This document shows, one piece after another, positions 1 to 10,824 of a stretch of DNA of 64,000 nucleotides; positions within the stretch are counted from its first letter, which is position 1, and the number at the start of each line of letters is the position of its first letter. The DNA comes from Centroberyx gerrardi. Its lineage: Eukaryota; Chordata; Actinopteri; Beryciformes; Berycidae. The translations under genes were made by a program, and so were the position numbers. Below the pieces are notes generated by a model that was not told the origin of the DNA, did not search any database, and worked only from the letters and a program-made list of their open reading frames with translations. Where the stretch lies: NCBI RefSeq assembly GCF_048128805.1, contig NC_136012.1:10824621-10888620 (forward strand), given 5' to 3'.

Positions 1-1019
1 ACAGACAGCACGTCGCCATGGCAACGCAGCTCTATGAGGTCACTGTCCAAGCAGGCGCTCGGGAAGGAAGAAAGTAGAGGGGGAGGGATGTGGGAGATAT
101 GTAGCTGCTGCACACAAAGAAAATCAGCTTCATATCTTGCCTTGACTCTGCTAATAGGCCAAAGCTTTTATTCTAATTTATGTAACATACATTTTCTTCC
201 CCACAGTCACCCACCCTCACCGCTACTGCCACTGCCACATTTCACACTATTCATTAAGATGCAGGGTTTGTCACCTAGGCAACAGGATGAATGCTTCTGC
301 TTTTATTTATTAGAACATTTTTGGAATGAAGGTTTCAGCAGAACAGCCTGTATATCTCAACCCCAGACAACACTTCTAAAAACAGCAAAAGTAATAGAAC
401 ACTTTCAAAATGAATGTTTTTAATCATAAGTATAAAGAAAATAATGCATTGCAACAGAAACCCCAGAGATGCTGTAGACAATGTGTGGCACTGCTGCTAG
501 TTCAATGGTCTGTGTTAGCCTGTTAGTGCCAGCTGGTGGTTGTTAGCTTTTTGTTGTGTGCTGGTGCATTAATGTGTTATGTATCAGTGTGCTAGTCTGT
601 CAGTGGCTCAGAGCAGCAGACAACAGGCAGTGTGGGAGTCTCCTATCTGGGTCAAATGGTGTTGGGGTAAGACACTGAGCATTCTGCAACACTCTTGGAG
701 GGAGTGAAAGACACTGCTGCTGCCAGCTAAGTGTTCCCTGTCTCATTATGCCGTTCACATTGCTCCAGTTGAAAATAATTCTATCAAAAGTCATTATGTA
801 AAAGCTTTCATTCTTACGCTACCTGTAAGCAAAACATTCAACTACTTACAAATGATAGTCATGGAATGTAGTTGCCACAACAGCAGAACTACATTTTTGG
901 GGGAATAAAGAACACTAAATCAAAGATCAAAGTAACTCATCCTGTGGGCCTACATGTCAATCTCTCCTGCTCACACTACACATTACCTCATCTCTCTGGG
1001 GAGATGATGTCATGTGTGC

Positions 1020-1055
<36 letters not shown>

Positions 1056-2220
1056 GTAAAGGTGGAGTGCTAACTAAACAAGGTCAACACTTTGACCCAG
1101 TCATCTTAGGTTGGGGTTGTGACTCACATATATCCACATATTGATACACACATCCAGCTGTGTAACATGTGACCTTTAGCACAATTCATTACATTCTTCT
1201 TATATCTATTACGTGTGTATACTTCTAACAGAGTTGATTGACATGACCGAGTGAACAATGCAGGAGCACAAGCTATAGTAATGGAGGTAAAGCTAATAAC
1301 AGGTCACATAATTTAACTTATTTAATTTGCCTGGCAGTGATAGTTCTGTCATTATCATACTACAATTTGACTTCTACATTGTAGGATACACCAGTTAACT
1401 ATTACAGTCAGGCAACTTATGATAGCACATTACAAGGCCAGTAATTCATACCACTATATACAGTGTGCAAAATTCTACATTCTACATATGCATTATATAA
1501 TATACTAGAGGTACCTGTTTGCTTGTTTGTTTTAATCACATATAGAACAGTAACTACAATAACCAGACATGTTAACAGCTTGGTTGTGCATGGTTCAATT
1601 AGCCACCTTAGGGCAGGCCCAAGATTTCTGTTTTGCATTAAGACTTACATTACTATGGTGGGCGGAAACAGAATGACTTCTTGTGGACTACTTGTACACT
1701 AATGCTCTTGAAGCTGTATGCAGATAGAATAAGGGTGTTCATCCTCCATACCATGCTGGAGAGAGGAAAGAGAGAGAGTACGATATAACTACAGGGGTAT
1801 GCTTATTTTTTTTCAGTACACATAAAATAAATCTTACTGTTTTGTTACCATACCAAAACACTGTCTCAGTATCAGAGAGAAAAGTTGTGATAAAAATAAC
1901 TGTCACAGCTCTGTGCGTCCCATATGCAGATCCTTTTTCTGGCATTAATAACTGGGTCTTAGGCTCCTAAGAAAATACCTACTAGGCCAATAGCCAAGAA
2001 GAAAGACATGCACTCAGTCATAGTTATTGTATGGATTGCCACAGCAGAGAAGAAGTTATGTTTTAGAGAGTAGTTTTATAATAAATGACAAAAATGGGAT
2101 GATCTAACAGAGCACATTTGGTCTGTGTAAATGTTTTGGTTTACATCCACTTGAAGAACCACAGAGAGAGAAAGAGAGAGAGAGAGAAAAAATAATTGGG
2201 CTCAAGTAACTAAAGGAGAT
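1..2220. other. Non-coding region, 3' side of the cluster
   Basis: No supported gene was seen on either strand. The first ~130 bases are richer in G and C than what follows, but I could not define an exon there. The rest is AT-rich with a (CA)n tract and scattered short open frames that lack family features, codon bias or splice context. By position it probably lies inside the long intron between the last variable exon and the constant exons. Confidence 0.6.
1022..1054. repeat. (CA)n microsatellite
   Basis: Uninterrupted CA dinucleotide run of about 33 bases. It creates a spurious histidine/threonine-rich open frame on the plus strand. Confidence 0.97.
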
Positions 2221-2545
2221 ATGGCAGCACTGTTGATCAGTGGTTAGCATTGTCGCCTCAGAGCAAGAAGGTCCTGGGTTTGAATCTCGGCCCTGGAGTT
2301 TGCATGTTCTCCCGGCGTTTGGGTGGGTTTCCTCTGGGTGCCTTGGTTTCCTTCCACAATCCAAAGACATGCAGATGAGATGAAATTGCCCATAGGCATG
2401 AATGTGTGTTTTCATGTAGTTATGATGTAGTTGTATATGTACTATATGTCTATGATATATAGTGATGTAGTATGGTATATGACATGTATATGATAGGGTA
2501 TGTAAAGCCCTTTGAGACATGTTTGTGATGAAGGGCCATACTGTC
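2221..2545 (+). repeat. tRNA-derived SINE-like dispersed repeat
   Basis: The left part carries an internal RNA polymerase III promoter like that of tRNA genes. An A-box-like stretch (agtggttagcattg, around 2240) is followed by a B-box-like stretch (gggtttgaatctc, 2276-2288). The body (gtttgcatgttctccc, ccaaagacatgcag) matches, from memory, a repeat that is very common in teleost genomes. The right end (gtaaagccctttgagaca, near 2500) is a familiar tail in fish repeats. I do not assign a named family. It is a diverged copy with an imperfect B box. Confidence 0.65.
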
Positions 2546-5500
2546 AAATCTGCATGGGCAAGACAGTTCTAAAGTGGTATCTGCATGCACATCTATTGTC
2601 CTTATCCAAATCAGGTGCTGGACAGAAAAGATCTTCACCTGTTACAAGACACAGTTCTATCATTATTGACTGAATTCTCCATACAGCAAAGTGCACAACC
2701 CTGACAGCAAATGCTATATTTTCTCTAACAGGGGGAATATGGAAATAGATTCAAGATTAAAAAATAATGCCATATGCTGCAGGGTTTGTCTGCAACACCA
2801 CAGGCCTTCCAAATAGATTGTTTTCTGACCTTTTGGGTTTCTTAGACAAATCAGGCTAAGGTACTGTATTTCCAAATATATATAATGCCAAAAAAAATGT
2901 ATTTCATTGAGCAAGTTAACATCCATATTAACACAGTTTGCCCTATGACTTTCCAACATAGGTCTACCTCTGCCTACAATGTGGAAAAAACATTGTAGTT
3001 ATCATTTGATTTGACATGATCATTTGGCATTTTAATGCCTATCTTGAGTTTCAGTCAACCTCAACCTGTAGACGTCTCTGTGTTGGGCGTAATTCCAGGG
3101 CACAATTCCACTCTTGAGCAACTACAAAAAGAAATGATGATCTGGGTCATCATAAAGCCTTCTCCATTATTTGATAATGTAAACCTGCAGTAGAGCTTTC
3201 CTTTACTCTAAGTTCTACGTCAACTAATGGTCAATTAAGTAACTGGATTTTATCAACCAATTGACTAGTCTAATCAACAAATCTGCAGAATTGCTTCTCC
3301 CATATTATTGTCCCAATACAAATACATACAATCAAGCACACTGACTTTGAGATCAAGTGTTTCTGAAAAGAGAACAATACCTATGGACTAATACTGTTCT
3401 GATGCCAGAAAAAGTACCTGTTATTTTAAGGAAGTAAGTCAAAGAAATGTTTAAAACTGACAAACTAAAAAGGTCTTAGTGGACTGAAAGTCTAACAACT
3501 AAACAACCAGCTAGTTGACTAATCAACCAAGGTGGGGCAGCCGCAGTCTACAATAAAATGAGCTAAACATTCACCAGAGAATTTCAGTACATTGTCAGTG
3601 GAGATTTTACTTGACTTAATCGCGTCCATTAGGATATCAGCACTTTTATTCCGCTCACTTGGACTAGATCCACTGGATGGTTGATTGACTTGTTAGACTA
3701 GCCGAGACCTAAAACTACCTTAAGATAATGCAGCTTGTCCCAAAAGTGAAGGAATGTTATGCCTATTGACACAAAACTCTGAGATTCAGTAGTTCATCAT
3801 TAAGTGTAATGTTCTACAATGCTTTCATATTTAACAGATCAGCATAGCATACAATATACTCACACTACACAAGTTACTACATATTGCACCATCAAAACTC
3901 ACTTTACAAAAGCACTTATATGCTTGCCTTTAACACATTACAACTTTATACAATGAATGCAATGTGAGTTGATGCTAAAAATTTTGGCTACATGATTTCT
4001 GATTATCTTACTTTTACACAGACTTGGCCCATAAATTTGATTGCACAGCTGTTCCAATGTTTTTGTTCACTTCGAGAATAAAGCATTGGCATCAAAAAGG
4101 AAAGACATATTTATAGATACAGATATACATATATACATAAATCAGTTATATCTGTATCCATAACTATGCAGATACATACAGTAATCAGTTACACATTGTA
4201 AATAAGCATAACTTTCATTCAGTGAAATCAAACACAATTATGTTTTTCAATATTGTAAAGCAAACATAAGGCCTTCAATATTTAATTTGCTTGACTCTAC
4301 TCTTCAGTTCTGAGTTTTCAACTTGTTACATAATCTCAGAAGATTTTGATATTCAAGAACACCCATAGTTTGGCATTAAAAGTAAGTACATTGTCATATT
4401 GGATGGCTATAGTTATAAGAAAACATCACTTAATCCACTCTGAAAGACTCACTGTTTTCAATTGTGTTCATTTTATCCTGCCAGACTAACTGCAGCACAC
4501 TGAATTTGGCAAAGTTAATGAAATCTGTTAACAATTGGTGTTATGTTCCTCAGACAAGACAGTGGTGTCAACATGGACGAAACATTCAAACACACTGTAG
4601 GTTTAAAGTCTCTGAATTCATAAAATTGTGCCACTGCTGCCAGCCATACATCTTGCCTAGAAACTAGGAAAGAAATGAAAGGTTACAGAACAGTTGTCTC
4701 TTTCTCAAGACCTGAGGCTTAATGCTGAAGTGCATTGTGTTGCTTCAGTTCTTCGTTGTGGTCCCATTAAAAGTTATCTTCCATCTTGTCACATAACAGC
4801 GAGGCCTAGCTAGAGACAATGGATTGCTCAATGTCATAAAATACGTAAAACTATCAAAGCACTTTGAATATTCCATGCATAAAAAAACTGAAAGGCAAAT
4901 ACATAATGATTAAAGGCCTCACTCTGTTGTTTGATGAATTGGTTAATGGATTTCAATCTGCTTACACTCTCGCTCACACATTTAGGCCTGGTCCACCCAT
5001 AAAGCACAAAGTCAAGTACAAAACATAAAACTACTAAAGGCTAGCACATTTACAAAACACTGACTCCCTTTTGTCCTATACTTTCAAATCCTTGTTTGAT
5101 GCTTTTCTGACATTTAGGTGATTCTTGTGCTATTTGCTGTTTCACTTCTCTTAGTTCAATTATGTATTCCACATCAATGCTCTTACAGAGCAAGACAAGT
5201 ACAGAGGTTATAAAAGCATAACATCCAAGATTAATTTCTACTTTTTTTTAGAGAGGGGAAACAGTCTCTTGAAGGCATTTCAACATTCCAATGTCCACTC
5301 CATTCGTCCATGTTGTGGCTTCTTTGAATATCCATTGATGCAATTTCCTGTACAGTCTGCTTCTCCACAAGTGTCTCCTCTCGAATGTGTTTTTTTTTAA
5401 TATTAAAGTCCTGGAGTGATGGTTGTAGCCATGCAGTCTTATCATGCGTGTTGATGGACAGAAAGGCTATGTTGATTGGTTTAGCATGTGCTTATAGAAA

Positions 5501-5734
5501 GACCGGTGTGAAACAGGGTGAGGGATGGGGGGGGGCTTGTGTTAGGGAGTCGCCATAGTGGCTTTTGGTCCTAAAGCATGACAGTTGCACATTAGGACTA
5601 ACAGGGAGGAGACTGAGGGTCAGTGAAGGGTTTGGCAATTGGGCATAGGAGTTTATGCGCTGCGGTTTCTCCTTTCCTCTGTCAAGGGTACCTCCTGGCA
5701 TCATTCCTCTGGATAGCTGGAGGCGGGGCCTTAC
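2546..5734. other. Non-coding, AT-rich intron-like sequence
   Basis: No gene was recognised. There is a possible worn MITE at 3215-3545. Around 4105-4180 a short imperfect inverted repeat (agatacagatat and atatctgtatcc) is present. The remainder shows only short random open frames. Confidence 0.55.
3215..3545. repeat. Possible degraded MITE (hAT-like)
   Basis: The two ends contain diverged, inversely related stretches of the kind caattgactagtctaatcaac (left, about 3260-3282) and ctagttgactaatcaacc (right, about 3512-3530). They are followed by ggggcagccgc, which recalls the ends of fish hAT-type MITEs. No clear target-site duplication could be seen, so both boundaries and family are tentative. 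Confidence 0.25.
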
Positions 5735-5763
5735 GTGGAGCTGCTACTGCTGGTGGTAGATGC
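5735..5763 (-). CDS. Candidate 29-nt downstream exon encoding ASTTSSSSST
   Basis: On the minus strand a pyrimidine-rich tract (ctaattctcttttcttattgg) ends in CAG at 5766-5764. It is followed in phase 0 by nine full codons (ASTTSSSSS) plus AC, then the donor GTAAGG. All variable exons end in phase 0 after STLQ, so joining here would give STLQ-ASTTSSSSST. If the donor is not used, the next in-frame codon across the junction (ACG then TAA) is a stop, giving a very short serine-rich tail. This could be a small constant exon, an alternative terminal exon, or chance. The splice signals are good and the serine-rich peptide fits a Pcdh cytoplasmic linker, but no transcript evidence is available. Confidence 0.35.
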
Positions 5764-8592
5764 CTGCCAATAAGAAAAGAGAATTAGACAAATGTGAGAG
5801 AGATCCAGAACATTGATAGCCTTGTGATTGGCCAGATTCTGACATATCTCATGCAGCCGAGATCTGTCACTCAGACAGGGGCTTCAGGCAGAAGGACAGA
5901 GTGGGTGGGGGGCTGGGCAGGCCTTTGGACATGTAGTGGTGAGGTGGCGGGTCTATCAATGAATACCATGCTCCAAGATTATGTGAGGGAGAGTGGTTGC
6001 TAAGTAACTGGGTGATTGGTTTCACTTTGCGTCTCCCCTGCACAAAGAATTGGGTCACAATTCACACTGTAGCAAACAGGAATTCAAAAGAGTCATCCTG
6101 TGAACTCAGTAACATTTTAACATTCAATCCAATCACAATTCTAAACAATCCAATCACACAAAAACAGAACAGTCCAATCCCACTTACAAGCATTCGGAAA
6201 TATGATATACTCCTGATCTGTATTAGTGATGGGTCAGTAGGGGATGTACAAAGATTAATTTTCACATGCACTTGACCCTTTTGAGAGCACAGTGATTGAA
6301 TTAAAACAGCACAGATCTATCAGTACATTCCTTACAAGTGTGTTACAGCAAATGCCAGATTGTGAAAAAACAAAGCCAGGGAGTGGCAACACTGTTAGGT
6401 GCATCATTGAGTTTTCAAAAACTGTGATCAATGAGCTTTGGGTTAGAACATCTTGGTTTTATTTTGTGTTTCATGATTATTCTACGAGCCCAGGGACAGG
6501 AGTGTGGTTCAGGGGTTGGCTGCAGTCAAGTGTGACAGTTTGTGTTTCATTGCCAAAGGCAATTACTAGGAAGGGTATACCTTATTAACGCCCCTTAATC
6601 TGGATTACCACTTTTGCTTGATTCTCTGCCAAACAGACCATAGATTATCATTATTATCATCAGTATTATTATGATTATTATGGCTGAATGTCTTTGTCCC
6701 CTGGGGTCAAGCGAGGTCATTAGAATTATCCATTAGAGGCTCTGCTGAAATGTTTGGGGAGAGAAAGAAACAGAACAGAAGAACAATAGCACCTAATGCA
6801 AGTATCCCCTTTATAACTGCACAGCAGTAGCAACAGACTATTACATTCATTATCAGATTGGACAGACCCATTTGCAGTGGGCTTTGAGGATGAGTCTGTA
6901 ATACGAGAGTAAGACTAACTAAATGTGGGCATGAAGAGGCTAAGACAGGAGATTTAGCAAACCACATTTGATGTCAATTGAGTGGCCATTTGGAATTTAA
7001 AAAAAAAATCTCCTTCTCTAAGAGGAAAAAAAGAGACAAAAAAATAATAATCCACTGAGAACAAAACAAACACAAAAACAGTTCAAACACTCAGTTCTGT
7101 AACATCATTCATAAAGGGGATCCAGGGCGGGGGAGTGAGACTCCTGCATACCTCCAGCTGCAGAGTGGACTTCCCTCATTTAGGGTACTTTAGAGTGGGG
7201 AGAAAAGAAACAAGCAATTCAATGGTCAGGTCATTGCAAGCACAAAAAGGAATCTTTGAGTATGTATCGTATGATTAAATTGACTCTACTTTGTCTCCAT
7301 TCAGTTAAAATGATCATAGAATTCATTGTGATATGTCATGGCACTATCATTAAAATGTATCTTGGGAAAAAAAACTACAGACTAAGCATGAATAGTGTGG
7401 CATTAGCTTGTATACCACATATGGCAGTTTGTGAAGAAATTGTACGTCATTCTGAAGAGCGGGTTCAAAAATGTTACGCCCAATCATACATTTAACTATT
7501 TAATCCTTGTTCTTCCTGCCCATACTTACCGTTTTTACAGAAACCCTTAATAAACAAAAAAAATGGACATTAGACCTATGCATATTGTGAAAATTGTAGT
7601 ACCAACTCTCGCTTTGGACAATCTTGACAGAGAAAACTGATACAAGCAGAAATAGGTCAGTTAAAACTGTACAGCTTTCTGCATTGCAAATACTGTATAC
7701 ACTTGAGTGATGCTGAGCAAACTCGTAACAAATGCCCTGACTCTCCCATGCTCCAGACGTCTTTTTGCTCTCTCTTTCACTCTTCAGTGACGCAACATGA
7801 GGGGGGGAGTAGGGCTCTGCACCACAAAGGGGGGTGTGGCAGCACTGAAATGCTCTACACCACAGCAATGCAGGTTCTGCTGCTGTGATCTGGTGCTCAT
7901 ACACAGACAGACTATTTACTGCGTTCATGGCTATGGTTGGTTGTGTAGCAAGGAGCATGTGTATTTGAAAACAAATAGCAGGAGCGAGATGAGGAGAAGC
8001 CAGCAGATCATTAATCAAATGAACATAGGCTCTCAACCTATAGGTCTCTTGTGTATTTTAACAATTTAAAAAGGTTTCTGTTTGAGAACATACGATTTGT
8101 GTCACATGTAACATTTCTGCCTTGCTGCAGCCTCCTTTCTGTTATCACTGGCATTGAGTATAGCAATGCAACCACAGTCAGTTCACTTTTATATAGGTCA
8201 TAGGCCAAAATCACACATCATCACATCAACCAGTTAAAACAAATTATAGCACATTTTTAGCAGCAGGTACTGCAGCTGTTTAATACTACAGGGAAATATT
8301 TTCAATAAATAGCCGTTTGTTGCTTTACAGAGGGAAATGATGTGAGCCTTTCATAAGGATTACCTGGGAGTGAAGGGAACGGACTTCTTTAAAATTGATA
8401 ATATTATACTTGCACTGTTTAACACTTCACACTTTATACATACATGCAGGGATGCCACTGAAATAGCACAGGCTTTAAAACACTTGTTTAAAACACATAT
8501 ACTTAAAGTTCAATGAACATGTAATTACTTGATGAATGTAAATATAAAAAGAATGTGATGTTAAAAGTTTTTTGTTTGAAGCCTAAATTTTT
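5764..8592. other. Non-coding region
   Basis: No supported gene. The stretch 5867-6037 is GC-richer and open on the minus strand behind an acceptor-like site (see findings). Four CCAAT motifs cluster at 6125-6180. A short ATT-rich microsatellite lies at 6646-6681. A 178-codon minus-strand open frame at 7500-8036 has no recognisable domain and is treated as random. Confidence 0.5.
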
Positions 8593-8937
8593 GGCCACAC
8601 TTTATTTGGATAGCCCAATGTTGATACTCAACTTCCTATCAAATGACAATAATGTGTCACTAAAAAGTCTACCGAGTTTAAAGTGATATTCATAATTGTG
8701 TGAAAGAAGATAGATATTCAATGTCTGGGTTAATCTCAGGGTTGTGGTTAATGTTAGAAATAGAGTCAGGTTGGGTTTAGTTTTAAAAATGGGGTCAGGA
8801 TTAGGGTTGGGGTTAGAGTTAGGCTAAGGTCAGGGTTACATAGTCTGTGGAGATGCAGTAACACTTTGTTGAACATCTACTTTTTGTCACCTGATTAGTT
8901 GAGCATCAACATGGGACTATCCAAATAAAGTGTTACC
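8593..8937. mobile_element. Non-autonomous DNA transposon (MITE), hAT-like
   Basis: Inverted ends of about 50 bp are visible. The left end reads ggccacactttatttggata and the right end, reverse-complemented, reads ggtaacactttatttggata; both continue into related ccaatgttgatactcaac and cccatgttgatgctcaac. The flanks are aaattttt (8585-8592) and aaattttc (8938-8945), an 8-bp target duplication with one mismatch, which is the hAT size. The interior holds degenerate GGGTTA/GGTTAG repeats and no coding capacity. Confidence 0.7.
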
Positions 8938-9970
8938 AAATTTTCAAATCAATTTTTAAGTTAGTTAAACCAATTATGACTCATTTCATGATTGGTAATT
9001 TTCTGGGACGGTTGGAAGGTTTTAGTGATTGCAGTTGTTACTGCACAAACAACAATAATTTTATACCAGTAATGGCACAAATCTGAACTGCAGTCAAAAT
9101 ATGGAGGTGAATGTGATTCTCAAAGAATGAATAGAACAAAGGAATATCATACAGCTTATCTTCATTTACTCATTCTGTTGTTCTCAATCATAATTTGTAA
9201 TGCCATATTCAGATGGAAATGTGGACATGTGTGACTTTTCAGCTGTTTGAATGTGAAGGTTGTAATTGTGAACTTAAGGTCTCCAGATGGATTTTTGAGT
9301 GCATGAATTATGAGTGTATGAATTCATAAAGAGTCAGACTTGTTGATTTAACCTTATTTACAGAAATTTCAACTTTCAGATCCTATAACATTGAATAAAG
9401 GTAGAATTAGCTCCATGTACAAACACTACAAACATAGACAAACCATTTGTGGTTGTTTAAAAGACTTTAGGGTTAGGGTATGTAACTCTCAGCCACTGTG
9501 TCAAGAGCTCAGTCACTCAATCTGAGATTGAAAACATATCTTCAATACAATAACAAACACAGACAATACCAGAAGTATGGTGAAAATGATGTCACGTGTG
9601 CCTCTGTACACTGATATCAGACAGGGTCTTAGAATTTTTGTTGTTTTATTTATTTATATTTTGGAGGGGGTCACAGATTACAATCAAGGACTCTGATCAC
9701 ACTCGCAAGTCTTAATGTTTGATATTTTTTAAACTCATTTCCTATCCTTGTGTTTTATATTGCGATTTTTATGTGGGTAATAAAAAATGTTTGACTTATC
9801 CAGTATGCTATGAAGGGTAATTGAAAGATAAGAAGTAGAGAGGAGAACTATTCAGGCTATTGGAATGTCCTGTTTAAACCTCCAGTAGCTGAACATGAGG
9901 ACACACACAAAAAGCTCTGCCACTCAAAGAAGAAAGGTGAAATAAAGATTGAGTTCATGCAAGTAAGAGT

Positions 9971-10069
9971 TAATCAGAATCAGAATCAGAATCAGAAATA
10001 GTTTATTGATCCCCAAGGGGAAATTGGGTTTCGTTGCAGTTGCTCACATTCTAATCTAATCTAATCTGT
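9971..10069. repeat. Dispersed-repeat 3' tail fragment
   Basis: Tandem AATCAG units lead into agtttattgatccccaag and ggggaaatt, then a short TCTAA repeat. This combination is a common short dispersed repeat in teleosts, probably the 3' end of a non-LTR element. Only about 100 bases remain and I do not name the family. Confidence 0.5.
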
Positions 10070-10289
10070 TTAGGTGTAATCATTTTTAGTGGTGCAACTA
10101 CTGTATGTCTTCTGCAGTGTGATATGTACCACAGTGCTCAGTGACAGAAAAAAACACAACCATTTCTGGTCATCTGATTCACAGGGTATTAGGTCCAAAT
10201 TCCCATGTCATTACTCTATGCTGTCTTATGCAAACAATGGTTGAAACTGAAAATTTTGACCAGGAATGAAGAAAGCAACTAGAAAAAAT

Positions 10290-10650
10290 TGTATCGCTTT
10301 ATTTTAACAGTCCACTGTTGACTCTCAACAATTTATCAGTAGATATTCAACAGTGTATCAGCAACAAGAATTGTTACAACAGACTCTGCTATGAATTTTC
10401 AGTTGATTATCAACAAATGTTCAACAAACTGTATTCAACAAACTATGTAATTTATGCTAACTACCTTTAAATTGATTGTGAAATGCACTTCCTCAAATAG
10501 ACTGTTGGCAGACTGTCAACAAGTTTGGTTAAGGTCAGGGTTAATTACAGGCATATGAAAGAAATGGGTTAGGGTTAGGCACGTAAAATAATTTGGTAAA
10601 GATTAGGGTTAAGATTAGGATTAGGGTTAGAGTTAAAGTTGGATTTAAAT
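10290..10650. repeat. Degraded MITE-like element with GGGTTA-rich interior
   Basis: The left end (cgctttattttaacagtcc, then actgttgactctcaac) resembles the start of the element at 8593. The interior has repeated tcaaca motifs and then degenerate GGGTTAGG units, a telomere-like motif common inside fish MITEs. The right terminus was not located. Confidence 0.4.
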
Positions 10651-10760
10651 TTAGCCACATAAAAAACTTAGTTATAGGACAGTGGAGAAAGTGGCACTCA
10701 AATAAGAAATATGTTTTCCAAGACCTTTTATGTTCTCATTATATTAGCTTTTTTCATTTT

Positions 10761-10824
10761 TATAAATGCAGAAGGGAATGAATTCCCTTCTGCAGGCATT
10801 TATAAGGGAATGAATTCCCTTCTG
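10761..10824. repeat. Hairpin with a duplicated half
   Basis: gaagggaa and ttcccttc pair around a tgaa loop, flanked by tataaatgcag and ctgcaggcattta, giving a stem of more than 15 bp. A second copy of agggaatgaattccct follows immediately at 10805-10821. No terminator or gene is associated with it. Confidence 0.7.

Noticed and set aside
1-130. GC-rich start of the window as a constant exon
   Set aside because: Pyrimidine tracts are present on the minus strand but no acceptor with a sensible frame could be chosen.
7140-7192. Minus-strand cactctgcagctggag followed by gtatgc, resembling a variable-exon end
   Set aside because: Only about 12 bases agree and the preceding frame is stopped by TGA; probably coincidence.
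7500-8036. 178-codon minus-strand open frame
   Set aside because: No domain, signal or codon pattern; nearby low-complexity and no splice context. Most likely chance.
8750-8840. GGGTTA-rich stretch as interstitial telomere
   Set aside because: Too degenerate and enclosed in a MITE with its own ends.
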